Shown here: in pieces, positions 57,713 to 64,000 of the stretch
How the letters are laid out: the number at the start of each line of letters is the position of its first letter
Numbering within the stretch: position 1 is the first letter of the stretch
Notes under the pieces: model-generated
What the model saw: the letters and a program-made list of their open reading frames with translations, nothing else
What the model was told of the DNA's origin: nothing
The model's database searches: none
Program-made: the position numbers and the translations under genes
NCBI GenBank assembly: GCA_934167175.1
Contig: CAKPKF010000005.1
Span: 4,667 to 68,666, forward strand
Direction of reading: 5' to 3'
DNA length: 64,000 bases
Origin: an uncultured Clostridia bacterium
GTDB taxonomy: Bacteria; Bacillota; Clostridia; TANB77; CAG-508

Positions 57713-57752
57713 AAAAACGGGTTTAAATTTAATGTTTAAACCCGTTTTATCG
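57713..57752 (+). terminator. Terminator after the prepilin-like gene
   Basis: AAAACGGGTTTAAA pairs with TTTAAACCCGTTTT across a 7-nt loop. The A- and T-runs on either side make it usable in both directions. Confidence 0.9.
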
Positions 57753-57771
57753 GAGATAAAAAGATGCAAAA

Positions 57772-57800
57772 TTGACAAAGTATACATAATGTTGTAAAAT
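57772..57800 (+). promoter_or_regulatory. Sigma-A promoter for the Cys-motif protein gene
   Basis: TTGACA (57772-57777), a 17-bp spacer and TAAAAT (57795-57800). Confidence 0.8.
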
Positions 57801-57856
57801 AAAAGTATATGCAAAAGCATAATGTAATAAAAAAACGAATAATGGAGGTTTTTGTA

Positions 57857-58345
57857 ATGTCAATTCTAAAATTAAGCTTCGAAATTAAAGAAAAGGGAGA
57901 CAAAAAAATTTTAAAACTATACACTTGGAATGATGGAAAATACTATGGTGAACAGGAATTAGAAAAAGTAACAGAAAAAAAATTAATGAAAATGAGATTA
58001 AGTGGAAAAGTTAGCATAGTATACAAAAAAAATAGTGAATTATATGGAACAAGTTTTGATAATCCTAAACTATTATTATCACCATTAGAAGGTGGTTCAA
58101 TATGTGCAAGATGCAAACATTGTTATGCATTACCAGACTCAGAAGGAGGATGCGAAAGAGCAAGAGTTCACACTATAGCTTTTTACAGAAGAAATCAATG
58201 GGCAAGTAGAGAAGAAATTATTACAGAATCAGACAGAATTGAAAAATTTAAGTTTGTAAAAAAGGGTTATGAAACATTCAATGTGAGAAATAACTATGAA
58301 TTTCTTATTATCCAAAAATGCCAAAAATTTGAAGCAGACAATTAG
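57857..58345 (+). CDS. Unknown protein with a CxxCxxC-type motif
   Basis: 162 aa from ATG 57857, with GGAGG upstream; an ATG at 57809 lacks a ribosome site. No signal or membrane segment. The N-terminal half is Lys-rich and beta-like; the centre carries SICARCKHCYALPDSEGGCE, four Cys with a His nearby, likely a zinc or Fe-S site. The C-terminal region is aromatic (FYRRNQWASREE). No family recognised. Own strong promoter and terminator, directly upstream of spoIIID. Cytosolic. Confidence 0.72.
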   Translation: MSILKLSFEIKEKGDKKILKLYTWNDGKYYGEQELEKVTEKKLMKMRLSGKVSIVYKKNSELYGTSFDNPKLLLSPLEGGSICARCKHCYALPDSEGGCERARVHTIAFYRRNQWASREEIITESDRIEKFKFVKKGYETFNVRNNYEFLIIQKCQKFEADN

Positions 58346-58353
58346 TTAGACGA

Positions 58354-58381
58354 AAGGTAGTTGCAGTGCAACTACCTTTTG
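58354..58381 (+). terminator. Terminator before spoIIID
   Basis: AAAGGTAGTTGC pairs with GCAACTACCTTT across a 3-nt loop, then T. Confidence 0.85.
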
Positions 58382-58401
58382 AAATAGTACAAATAAAATT
58401 C

Positions 58402-58428
58402 ATAATATAACATTCATGTGAATACAAT
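58402..58428 (+). promoter_or_regulatory. Sigma-E-like promoter for spoIIID
   Basis: ATA (58402-58404), a 16-bp spacer and AATACAAT (58421-58428), one mismatch from the sigma-E -10 CATACANT. It lies 34 bp before the spoIIID ATG. spoIIID is sigma-E-dependent in B. subtilis. Confidence 0.5.
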
Positions 58429-58461
58429 TAAACAAATGTATTAGCATGGAGGTTTTGCTTT

Positions 58462-58732
58462 ATGGTTAAATTTTCAATAGAAGAACGTGCAGTAGAGCTT
58501 GCACATTACATAATAGATAGTAAAGATACAGTGAGGGGTACAGCTAAAAAATTCCGGAATAAGTAAAAGTACAGTACATAAAGATGTTTCAGAAAGGTTG
58601 CTTAAGATAAATCCTGTATTAGCATTAGAGGTAAGAGAAGTATTAGATGAAAATAAAGCTGAAAGACATATACGAGGAGGAATGGCTACTAAATTAAAAT
58701 ATACAATGAAAAAGAATACCAATTCAGTTTGA
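58462..58732 (+). CDS. spoIIID: Sporulation regulator SpoIIID, read through a CGG +1 shift
   Basis: 89 aa when one C is skipped at 58554/58555. ERAVELAHYI precedes the helix-turn-helix FGISKSTVHKDVSERL, followed by NPVLALEVREVLDENKAERH and IRGGMATKLKYT, all hallmark SpoIIID segments. It is a mother-cell DNA-binding protein that modulates sigma-E genes and sigma-K production. The start is ATG 58462 behind ATGGAGG. Zero frame ends at TAA 58564, three codons after CGG, before the recognition helix, so the unshifted product cannot bind DNA. The 3' end of the gene overlaps its terminator. Confidence 0.9.
58555..58558 (+). other. CGG +1 frameshift site in spoIIID (CGGA, Gly)
   Basis: Zero frame AAA TTC CGG AAT AAG TAA; skipping one C gives AAA TTC GGA ATA AGT AAA AGT (K-F-G-I-S-K-S), the helix-turn-helix glycine. 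Because two Cs are adjacent, which one is extra is ambiguous; the zero-frame codon is CGG either way. Confidence 0.9.
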
Positions 58733-58748
58733 ATTGGTATTCTTTTTT
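58711..58748. terminator. Terminator overlapping the spoIIID 3' end
   Basis: AAGAATACCAATTCA pairs with TGAATTGGTATTCTT, followed by TTTT. The left arm lies within the last spoIIID codons. It also lies just past the end of the convergent zinc-ribbon gene. Confidence 0.85.
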
Positions 58749-58749
58749 A

Positions 58750-58920
58750 CTATTTGTAATTATTATAGTTATTATTTCTTTGTTGCTTTCTAGCTTTTCT
58801 ACATTCTGGACATCTAACTGGTTGATTTGTAAATCCTTTTTCAGCATAAAATGCTTGTTCACCTTCAGAAAATACAAATTCTGAGTTACAATCCTTACAA
58901 GTTAAAGTAATATCTGACAT
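58750..58920 (-). CDS. Small zinc-ribbon protein
   Basis: 56 aa: ATG at 58920, stop at 58750, with AAGGAGGGATTATAG before the start. Two Cys pairs, TCKDC and RCPEC, flank EFVFSEGEQAFYAEKGF. This matches the short 'probable zinc-ribbon' family common in Firmicutes. The C-terminus is basic and Asn-rich (KARKQQRNNN). Function unknown, presumably nucleic-acid or protein binding. Convergent with spoIIID and sharing its terminator. Confidence 0.85.
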   Translation of the reverse strand: MSDITLTCKDCNSEFVFSEGEQAFYAEKGFTNQPVRCPECRKARKQQRNNNYNNYK

Positions 58921-59083
58921 CTATAATCCCTCCTTTTTAGAATAAAAGAAAACAAATCAAACATATTCTAAAAAAAGGAATATAGTCTAATAATTGAATT
59001 CTGTTTTTTCAAACTAGCCTAAATATATCACAATAAAAAATATAAAACAAGGAATATCTAAAAATAATAAAAATAAAGTTTGC

Positions 59084-59110
59084 ACCAAAATAAAAAAATA
59101 TCATAAAATA
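59084..59110 (+). promoter_or_regulatory. Sigma-K-type promoter for yabG
   Basis: AC (59084-59085), exactly 16 bp, then CATAAAATA (59102-59110): a perfect match to the sigma-K consensus AC-N16-CATANNNTA. It lies 31 bp before the yabG ATG. yabG is sigma-K-dependent in B. subtilis. Confidence 0.72.
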
Positions 59111-59140
59111 TCATGAGCCTAATTTAATGAGGTGGTATTA

Positions 59141-59986
59141 ATGATAAAAAAAGGAGATATTGTAGTTAGAAAATCTTATGGAAAAGATATAATATTTAAA
59201 GTTGTAAAAATAATAAAATCAAATAACAGTCAAATTGCAATATTAAAAGGAGTTACATTAAGAATAGAAGCAGATGCTCCAATAACAGATTTAGAAATAG
59301 CACAAAAACAAAGAGTAGAAAATAATATGAGAAACTTAAATACAAAACTGGAGGATAGAATAAAAAAATGTGAGAAAAGTCAAAAAAAATATATTCCAGC
59401 GATAGATAAAGTTTTTTTTAAAAGAAACAAAGAGATAGTACAGACAGGAAAAATACTACATTTAGATGGAGATAAAAGATATAGTGAAAAATCAGAGAAA
59501 TATTATAAAAAAATGGGGTTAAATGCAACAGTTAAAAATATCCCTGAAAGAAAACAAGCTATGCTTGTAAAGACATTATTGCAAAAATATACTCCAGATA
59601 TATTAGTAATTACTGGTCATGATGGAATGATTAAGAAAGGTTCAGGTTACAATGATATTTATAATTATAGAAATTCCAGATATTTTATAAATGCAGTTAG
59701 AGAAGCAAGAAAATGGGAAAAGCAACAGCAAAATTTAGTTATATTTGCAGGAGCATGCCAAAGTTTTTTTGAAGCACTAATGGCGGCAGGAGCAAATTTT
59801 GCATCATCTCCAAATAGGATTTTGATAGACTTTATAGATCCTTTAATTGTAGCAGAAAAAATTGCGATAACAGAAAAAAGCAGATATATAACTATAAGGG
59901 ACATTGAAAATGAATTAAGAGATGGAAGTGCCGGAATCGGTGGTACAGGGGCAAATGGAAAGAAGAAAATAATAGTGTCAAAATAG
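59141..59986 (+). CDS. yabG: Sporulation-specific protease YabG
   Basis: 281 aa from ATG 59141, with GAGGTGG upstream (GTG 59132 overlaps that site). N-terminal SH3-like start IKKGDIVVRKSYG, LHLDGDKRY, the peptidase U57 segment DILVITGHDGM with a candidate His, and VIFAGACQSFFEAL with a candidate Cys, then SPNRILIDFIDP. It processes spore coat proteins, and in C. difficile the germination protease CspBA. A sigma-K-like promoter precedes it. The order yabG-veg-sipL is conserved in clostridia. Confidence 0.93.
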   Translation: MIKKGDIVVRKSYGKDIIFKVVKIIKSNNSQIAILKGVTLRIEADAPITDLEIAQKQRVENNMRNLNTKLEDRIKKCEKSQKKYIPAIDKVFFKRNKEIVQTGKILHLDGDKRYSEKSEKYYKKMGLNATVKNIPERKQAMLVKTLLQKYTPDILVITGHDGMIKKGSGYNDIYNYRNSRYFINAVREARKWEKQQQNLVIFAGACQSFFEALMAAGANFASSPNRILIDFIDPLIVAEKIAITEKSRYITIRDIENELRDGSAGIGGTGANGKKKIIVSK

Positions 59987-60084
59987 TTGTTATACATTTG
60001 TAACAAGATTGTAATGGAAATGTAACAAAACCATAAAACCATTGAAAATACTTACTTCTAGCAGAAGTCACAAAAAAAGGATTT

Positions 60085-60113
60085 TTGACTAATTATGTAA
60101 GCTATGATATAAT
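60085..60113 (+). promoter_or_regulatory. Sigma-A promoter for veg
   Basis: TTGACT (60085-60090), a 17-bp spacer and TGATATAAT (TATAAT 60108-60113). Strong, as expected for veg, a highly expressed vegetative gene. Confidence 0.85.
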
Positions 60114-60145
60114 AACATCATCTAAAGAATAAAGTAGGTGAGTAG

Positions 60146-60454
60146 ATGATTTGCAAAGATGACATAACAAATCTAAAAACTGATATTGGAGAAAAAATTG
60201 GACAAAAGATTATTGTAAAAGGTACTTTGGGTAGAAGCAAGTACTTTGAAAAAGAAGCTACAATAGAAAAAACATATCCTAACATATTTGTAGTTAGATA
60301 TGAAGAAAATAAAAGAAGTGTAACATATAGTTATACTGATATATTAACAAGAACTGTAGAAGTAGACGTATTTAATGGAGAAGGATATAGTCCACTAATT
60401 CCTCCAGCAATAGAAAAGAAAAAGAATAATGTTAATAAAATTCCTATTCAATAG
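60146..60454 (+). CDS. veg: Veg protein
   Basis: 102 aa with the DUF1021 core DIGEKIGQKIIVKGTLGRSK, ATIEKTYPNIFVVRYEE and RSVTYSYTDILTRTVEVDVF, an SH3-like beta barrel. In B. subtilis Veg stimulates biofilm gene expression and is abundant; the molecular action is unclear. Located between yabG and sipL with its own sigma-A promoter and terminator, so it is expressed in vegetative cells unlike its neighbours. Confidence 0.93.
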   Translation: MICKDDITNLKTDIGEKIGQKIIVKGTLGRSKYFEKEATIEKTYPNIFVVRYEENKRSVTYSYTDILTRTVEVDVFNGEGYSPLIPPAIEKKKNNVNKIPIQ

Positions 60455-60467
60455 GAATTTTTTTTGT
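60437..60467 (+). terminator. Terminator overlapping the veg 3' end
   Basis: AAAATTCCTATT pairs with AATAGGAATTTT, then a T-run. The left arm lies within the last veg codons. Confidence 0.88.
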
Positions 60468-60512
60468 TTTGCCTAATATAATTAACTAATCTATTTATAA
60501 GGAGGAAAAGTA

Positions 60513-62066
60513 ATGGAGGTAGACGTATCAAGAGAAAAAATCTGTATAAATAAAGTAGTAGGGCAAAAACATGAATTGGAAATAGTAGAAGGCGATGCAA
60601 TTGTGCCAGATATAAAACCTGATATTTTGAGTGCAATAAGTACTACAGGCAATATATGCATATATAAAAGAGAAGTATTAGATGGAAAAATAAGAATTGA
60701 TGGAAGTGTAGATGTATATATAATCTATTTAGCAGATAATGATAAGGACATGGCAAGAAGTTTAAAAACAAATATTGATTTTACAAAATTAATTGATTTA
60801 GAAAAATGTAAAACAGGGATGAAGCTAGATGAGGAGATAAAAATAAAGTCTATAGAATGCAAGGTTTTAAATGGTAGAAAAGTAAATGTTAAAGTAACCT
60901 TAGGCATAGAAGTAAAAGTTTATTCAAATGAAAATGTAGAATTTGTAGATAAAATAAATAATATACAAGATATTCAATTTTTGAATCAAAATCTATGTAT
61001 GAATTCGTTAGTTGGAGTAGGAGAATCAAAAACATATGCAAAAGACACTATTGTTATAGATAATATAGATAATTTAGCTGAAATATTAAAAGTCAATATA
61101 GATATAATAAATAAAGATATAAAAATAAGCTATAATAAAGTATTAGGAAAAGCTGAAGCAAGTACAAGAATAATGTATCTAACAGAAGATGATAGAATAA
61201 ATTGTGTAGAAAGTAAAATTCCAATTATGGGATTTGTGGATTTACCAGATATTTCAGAAGAAAACTTTTGTGATATGAAATATAAAATAAAAAACATAAT
61301 AGTAAAACCTAATAGTATAGAAGAACATTCTGTTTACGTAGAAATTGAAGTTGAACTATTTTGTATGGTTTATGAAGAAAAAGAAATAACAATTATGCAA
61401 GATTTATATAGTCCATCATGTAATCTTAATTTCATGCAAAAGAATATAAAAACAGTGACTGGAAAAACAGCTGTAAATGACATATGTCAGATAAGGCAAA
61501 AAGTATCAATGCCAGAATTAAATGGAAATAGAATATATGATGTAGACCTAAGTACTAATATAATAAATCAAACTATTGTTAATGGTAGAATAACATATGA
61601 AGGGGAAATAGAGTTAAATTTTATATTTGAATCTGATAATATAGCAAAAATAGATACAAAAATGCAGAAAATTCCTTTTAATTTTTCGGTAGATATAGAT
61701 AATATGAACAATTCAAGTGATATAGCTACAGAAATAGAAATAAAAAATAGAGAATTTATAGTTAATCAAAATAGTGAAGTTGATTGCAACATAGAGTTAA
61801 ACTTTAATGTTAATATGTCTAATACAATAGACATAAAGGTTATAGATAACATAGAAAAAGATGACAACAAATCAGAGGAAAAATATAGTATGGTAATATA
61901 TTTTGTTAAACCAGGAGACACTTTATGGAATATTGCTAAAAGATTTAAAAGTACAGTAGCAGATATAGCCAGAATTAATGAGATAGAAAATGAAAATAAA
62001 ATAAATGTAGGAGAACAATTATTTATACCGCATTTTGTAAGCTCAGATTGTGAAGTTTCAATATAA
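60513..62066 (+). CDS. sipL: SPOCS-LysM spore coat protein SipL
   Basis: 517 aa. Three SPOCS (DUF3794) repeats (residues ~25-140, ~180-300, ~310-430), each with a beta-rich start such as DAIVPDIKPDILSAI and IYDVDLSTNI, and a C-terminal LysM (FVKPGDTLWNIAKRF ... EQLFIPHF). This is the layout of C. difficile SipL, which binds SpoIVA and anchors the coat to the forespore. An AAGGAGG ribosome site precedes the ATG. The neighbours yabG, veg and yunB support a spore role. Confidence 0.9.
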   Translation: MEVDVSREKICINKVVGQKHELEIVEGDAIVPDIKPDILSAISTTGNICIYKREVLDGKIRIDGSVDVYIIYLADNDKDMARSLKTNIDFTKLIDLEKCKTGMKLDEEIKIKSIECKVLNGRKVNVKVTLGIEVKVYSNENVEFVDKINNIQDIQFLNQNLCMNSLVGVGESKTYAKDTIVIDNIDNLAEILKVNIDIINKDIKISYNKVLGKAEASTRIMYLTEDDRINCVESKIPIMGFVDLPDISEENFCDMKYKIKNIIVKPNSIEEHSVYVEIEVELFCMVYEEKEITIMQDLYSPSCNLNFMQKNIKTVTGKTAVNDICQIRQKVSMPELNGNRIYDVDLSTNIINQTIVNGRITYEGEIELNFIFESDNIAKIDTKMQKIPFNFSVDIDNMNNSSDIATEIEIKNREFIVNQNSEVDCNIELNFNVNMSNTIDIKVIDNIEKDDNKSEEKYSMVIYFVKPGDTLWNIAKRFKSTVADIARINEIENENKINVGEQLFIPHFVSSDCEVSI

Positions 62067-62082
62067 GAAAGTGAACAATGAT

Positions 62083-62805
62083 ATGAGCAAAATTTATTCT
62101 AGAAAAGGAATAAGGATTCCAAAAATAAATTTTAAAAAAATAAATAATAATAATTTTTCAAATAAAAATAATAAAAAAATAATAAAAATGATTTTAATAA
62201 TAATTATAGCAATAATTACATTTGTAAGGATAGTTAATGCAGTTGGTCCAGTTTTTAGAACGATTTGTGAAGTCGAAGCTAAAAGTATGGCAACATTAAT
62301 ATCTAATGAAAAAGCAACAGAAGTAATGTCTAGGTATAAATATGAAGATTTGATAACTATACATAGAGATAAAGAAAATAATATAAATATGATAGAAGCA
62401 AATGTGATAACTATAAATGAAATAATATCAGACGTAGCAATAAAAATAGAAAAAGAATTAAAAAATGCTGATAGAAATAAAATATCAATAGCTTTAGGCA
62501 CATTTACAGGAAGTAAAATATTTGCTGGCAGAGGACCAAAAGTAAAAATTGTAATTTCTCCTGTTGGAAATGTAGAAACAGAATATAAAAGTGAATTTAA
62601 ATCAGTGGGAATAAATCAAACATTGCATAGAATATATTTGCAAGTTGATTGTAAAGTAAACATATTAACGCCTTTTGAAAATGTAGAAAGAGAAATAAAA
62701 AACCAAGTAATATTAGCTGAAAATGTAATTGTAGGAAATATACCAAGTACATATTATAATTTGGAAGGATTAAATAAACAAGATGCATTGGAGGTTATAG
62801 AATAA
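62083..62805 (+). CDS. yunB: Sporulation protein YunB
   Basis: 240 aa from ATG 62083; a GTG at 62050 would overlap the sipL end by 17 bases and is less likely, though the ribosome site (AAGAAAGTG) is weak. One N-terminal transmembrane helix after a Lys/Asn-rich cytoplasmic stretch, then EVEAKSMATLISNEKATEVM, IALGTFTGSKIFAGRGP and TLHRIYLQVDCKVNILTPF, the YunB core. In B. subtilis it is a sigma-E-controlled forespore-membrane protein needed for efficient sporulation. Follows sipL, probably in one mRNA. Confidence 0.88.
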   Translation: MSKIYSRKGIRIPKINFKKINNNNFSNKNNKKIIKMILIIIIAIITFVRIVNAVGPVFRTICEVEAKSMATLISNEKATEVMSRYKYEDLITIHRDKENNINMIEANVITINEIISDVAIKIEKELKNADRNKISIALGTFTGSKIFAGRGPKVKIVISPVGNVETEYKSEFKSVGINQTLHRIYLQVDCKVNILTPFENVEREIKNQVILAENVIVGNIPSTYYNLEGLNKQDALEVIE

Positions 62806-62829
62806 AAAGAGCAAAATTGCTCTTTTTTT
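62804..62829 (+). terminator. Terminator after yunB
   Basis: AAAAAGAGCAA pairs with TTGCTCTTTTT across a short loop. Confidence 0.85.
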
Positions 62830-63008
62830 GTGTATTATTTCTTAATTGCATAAATGATAAATAGAGTTTGAAACATATTATAATAGTTAAAAATAAGCTA
62901 TATTAAAATAAATTTTATGAAATTTAAAAATTGAAAAATAGTTTAATATGTGGTATAAAGATTGATAAAGTATATATAGATGAATAGTAAGTTATATGGA
63001 GATTAATT

Positions 63009-63213
63009 ATGAAAAAAGTATGGAGTTTTGTTTTATTAATTATATGCTGGGTAGGAGCAATAATATTTTTTTTTAAGCATAGATAGTTTTAAAGATTTAG
63101 ATCCTTGGGGATTAGTATTTACATTTTGTACAGTACCTAGTGGAATTATAGGTGTTTTACTTTTAGTAAAAGCTATTAAATTAACTAAAAAGTTTGTTAC
63201 TAAAAAGATGTAA
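63009..63213 (+). CDS. Two-helix small membrane protein, frame broken in a T9 run
   Basis: Start ATG 63009 behind GGAG. Zero frame gives 25 residues and stops at 63084. If one T of the nine-T run (63066-63074) is not counted, the frame continues to TAA 63211, giving 67 aa: helix one VWSFVLLIICWVGAIIFF, a short polar loop LSIDSFKDLDPWG, and helix two LVFTFCTVPSGIIGVLLLV, with a Lys-rich end. This indel is a homopolymer event, unlike the eight CGG sites. Transcriptional slippage, sequencing error or a true break are all possible. Confidence 0.55.
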
Positions 63214-63253
63214 TATATAAGTAAGGGAAAAATAGCAATTTCTAGGAGAAGTT

Positions 63254-63637
63254 ATGAAAGAAAGTGTTGTTATAATATTGTTATTAATAATTGTACCAAC
63301 AATATTACCATTTCTTATTATTATGATTGCAGGAAATTTAAAATATAACGAAAAAATAAAAAAAGTTCTTATGTTTATTCTTTCAATAATTTATAATGGA
63401 ATTATTGGTGTGATAAGTCCATTGTTATGTTTTGGTATATTGTGTATAACAGAAGTTATTTATACATGGATATTTTGTGATATTATTGTATTTATAATAT
63501 TAGTAGTACCATTAAATATATTTATGAAAAGAAAAGGAAATATAAATAAATACATATATATTATTGTTAATATGGTGACATTTATAATAACTTGTTTAGG
63601 TTATATTAGTATAACAAAAGGGCAATTTGACTTATAA
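63254..63637 (+). CDS. Small polytopic membrane protein
   Basis: 127 aa with about four transmembrane helices (residues ~5-25, ~35-60, ~65-90, ~98-120). The ribosome site (AGGAGA) is close to the ATG. No motif or family recognised. It lies 40 bp after the two-helix protein and 25 bp before another membrane protein, so the three likely form one operon of unknown role. Confidence 0.65.
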   Translation: MKESVVIILLLIIVPTILPFLIIMIAGNLKYNEKIKKVLMFILSIIYNGIIGVISPLLCFGILCITEVIYTWIFCDIIVFIILVVPLNIFMKRKGNINKYIYIIVNMVTFIITCLGYISITKGQFDL

Positions 63638-63662
63638 ATAGTAATTTGTAGGGAGGTAATTT

Positions 63663-63986
63663 ATGATAGGAATTTTTGGATTATTGTTAATAGCTATGGT
63701 TTTGGTTGTAAAGTTTTGTAATAAAACATTAAAAATAGTATTATCTATTATAATTATTTTAGCAACAATATATAGTGTTATGATTTCTATTGATATAAAC
63801 AGAGTAGAAAGTTTTAGAGAGCCTATTTTTGCAGTAGTTAAGCAAGAAAATGATTTAACTACAAAAACAATAATGTATCAAGGCTTAGGCTATGAAGTTG
63901 AACTTGTTAAAGATGTAACAAATAACAAGATAATACAAGTAGAGATGTATATGTTTAATAAATGTATAGCTGGAGCAATAGAATAA
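63663..63986 (+). CDS. Small membrane-anchored protein
   Basis: 107 aa with two N-terminal hydrophobic helices (residues ~2-18 and ~24-42), then a soluble part, FREPIFAVVKQENDLTTKTI and GYEVELVKDVTNN. The ribosome site is GGGAGG. No family recognised, though the soluble part recalls small exported proteins. Last gene in the window, complete. Confidence 0.65.
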   Translation: MIGIFGLLLIAMVLVVKFCNKTLKIVLSIIIILATIYSVMISIDINRVESFREPIFAVVKQENDLTTKTIMYQGLGYEVELVKDVTNNKIIQVEMYMFNKCIAGAIE

Positions 63987-64000
63987 TCAGTAATACAAAT

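Noticed and set aside
6182..58558. The eight split genes as ordinary pseudogenes
   Set aside because: Pseudogene decay gives varied indels and stop codons. Here all eight are one C before GGA/GGT with no other damage, and two are essential genes.
6182..58558. Random sequencing or assembly errors at the eight sites
   Set aside because: Not fully excluded, but random errors would not always fall immediately before a glycine codon in phase, nor leave CGG otherwise unused in frame. Only raw reads can settle it.
6182..58558. Simple reassignment of CGG to another amino acid
   Set aside because: Reassignment keeps the frame. At every site the frame must change by +1 to continue the protein.
58689..58877. 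A 62-codon minus-strand ORF near spoIIID
   Set aside because: The real gene on that strand is the zinc-ribbon protein at 58750-58920 in another frame, with AAGGAGGG before its ATG and paired Cys motifs.
1..64000. CRISPR array, prophage, insertion sequence or rRNA operon
   Set aside because: No regular spaced repeats, transposase, integrase, phage structural genes or rRNA were seen. The only long repeat is the pair around the cassette at 3.7-6.0 kb.

Overview
This window is very AT-rich DNA with Gram-positive ribosome binding sites (AGGAGG-like), sigma-A promoters and intrinsic terminators. It carries sporulation genes (cwlD, spoIIID, yabG, veg, sipL, yunB, a gerS-like gene), a WalRK system, a four-subunit pyruvate:ferredoxin oxidoreductase and Clostridia-type prepilin-like surface proteins. 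All of this suggests an anaerobic, spore-forming member of the Clostridia (Bacillota), probably an uncultured gut-type lineage. Species cannot be named from the sequence.

Layout. 1-15 kb: a truncated alpha-2-macroglobulin-like membrane protein, a two-gene cassette (Gfo/Idh oxidoreductase and Nudix hydrolase) bracketed by ~57-bp direct repeats, cwlD, and a giant cyclic beta-1,2-glucan synthase-like gene. 15-24 kb: walR-walK, convergent uraA-upp behind a leader-peptide attenuator, lepB-holB-ricT, a ferredoxin and a dockerin protein. 24-27 kb: porCDAB on the minus strand. 27-41.7 kb: cca, hydrolase and membrane genes, minDE-rodA-dusB, a gerS-like gene with mazF-type ndoA, an HD-GYP gene, hpt and a dGTPase-like gene. 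41.8-58 kb: smc, tRNA-Lys, an anchored surface protein, an ABC transporter with its two-component system, corA, a cysteine synthase-like gene, tyrA, hisC and a prepilin-like protein. 58-64 kb: spoIIID, yabG-veg-sipL-yunB and small membrane proteins.

The main discovery is a recurrent +1 frameshift. Eight genes (cwlD, the glucan synthase, walR, holB, a prepilin-like gene, an ABC ATPase, its histidine kinase, and spoIIID) are each interrupted by exactly one extra C. In every case the extra C lies directly before a conserved glycine codon (GGA or GGT), so the zero-frame codon at the break is always CGG. Skipping the C restores a full-length protein of normal family sequence. A by-eye scan of every CGG in the window found no in-frame CGG in any intact gene, although out-of-frame CGG is common and CGA/CGT serve as arginine codons. 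The simplest reading is that CGG is not an arginine codon in this organism: it is a +1 shift (or quadruplet CGGN = Gly) signal used in essential and sporulation genes. A systematic sequencing artefact is the main alternative and is directly testable.

Other points of interest are an alpha-2-macroglobulin with a polytopic membrane block where the bait region should be, a pyrBI-like attenuator before uraA-upp, MinE with a histone-H1-like Lys/Thr tail, sigma-K and sigma-E-type promoters before yabG and spoIIID, and a direct-repeat operator before the ABC transporter operon.
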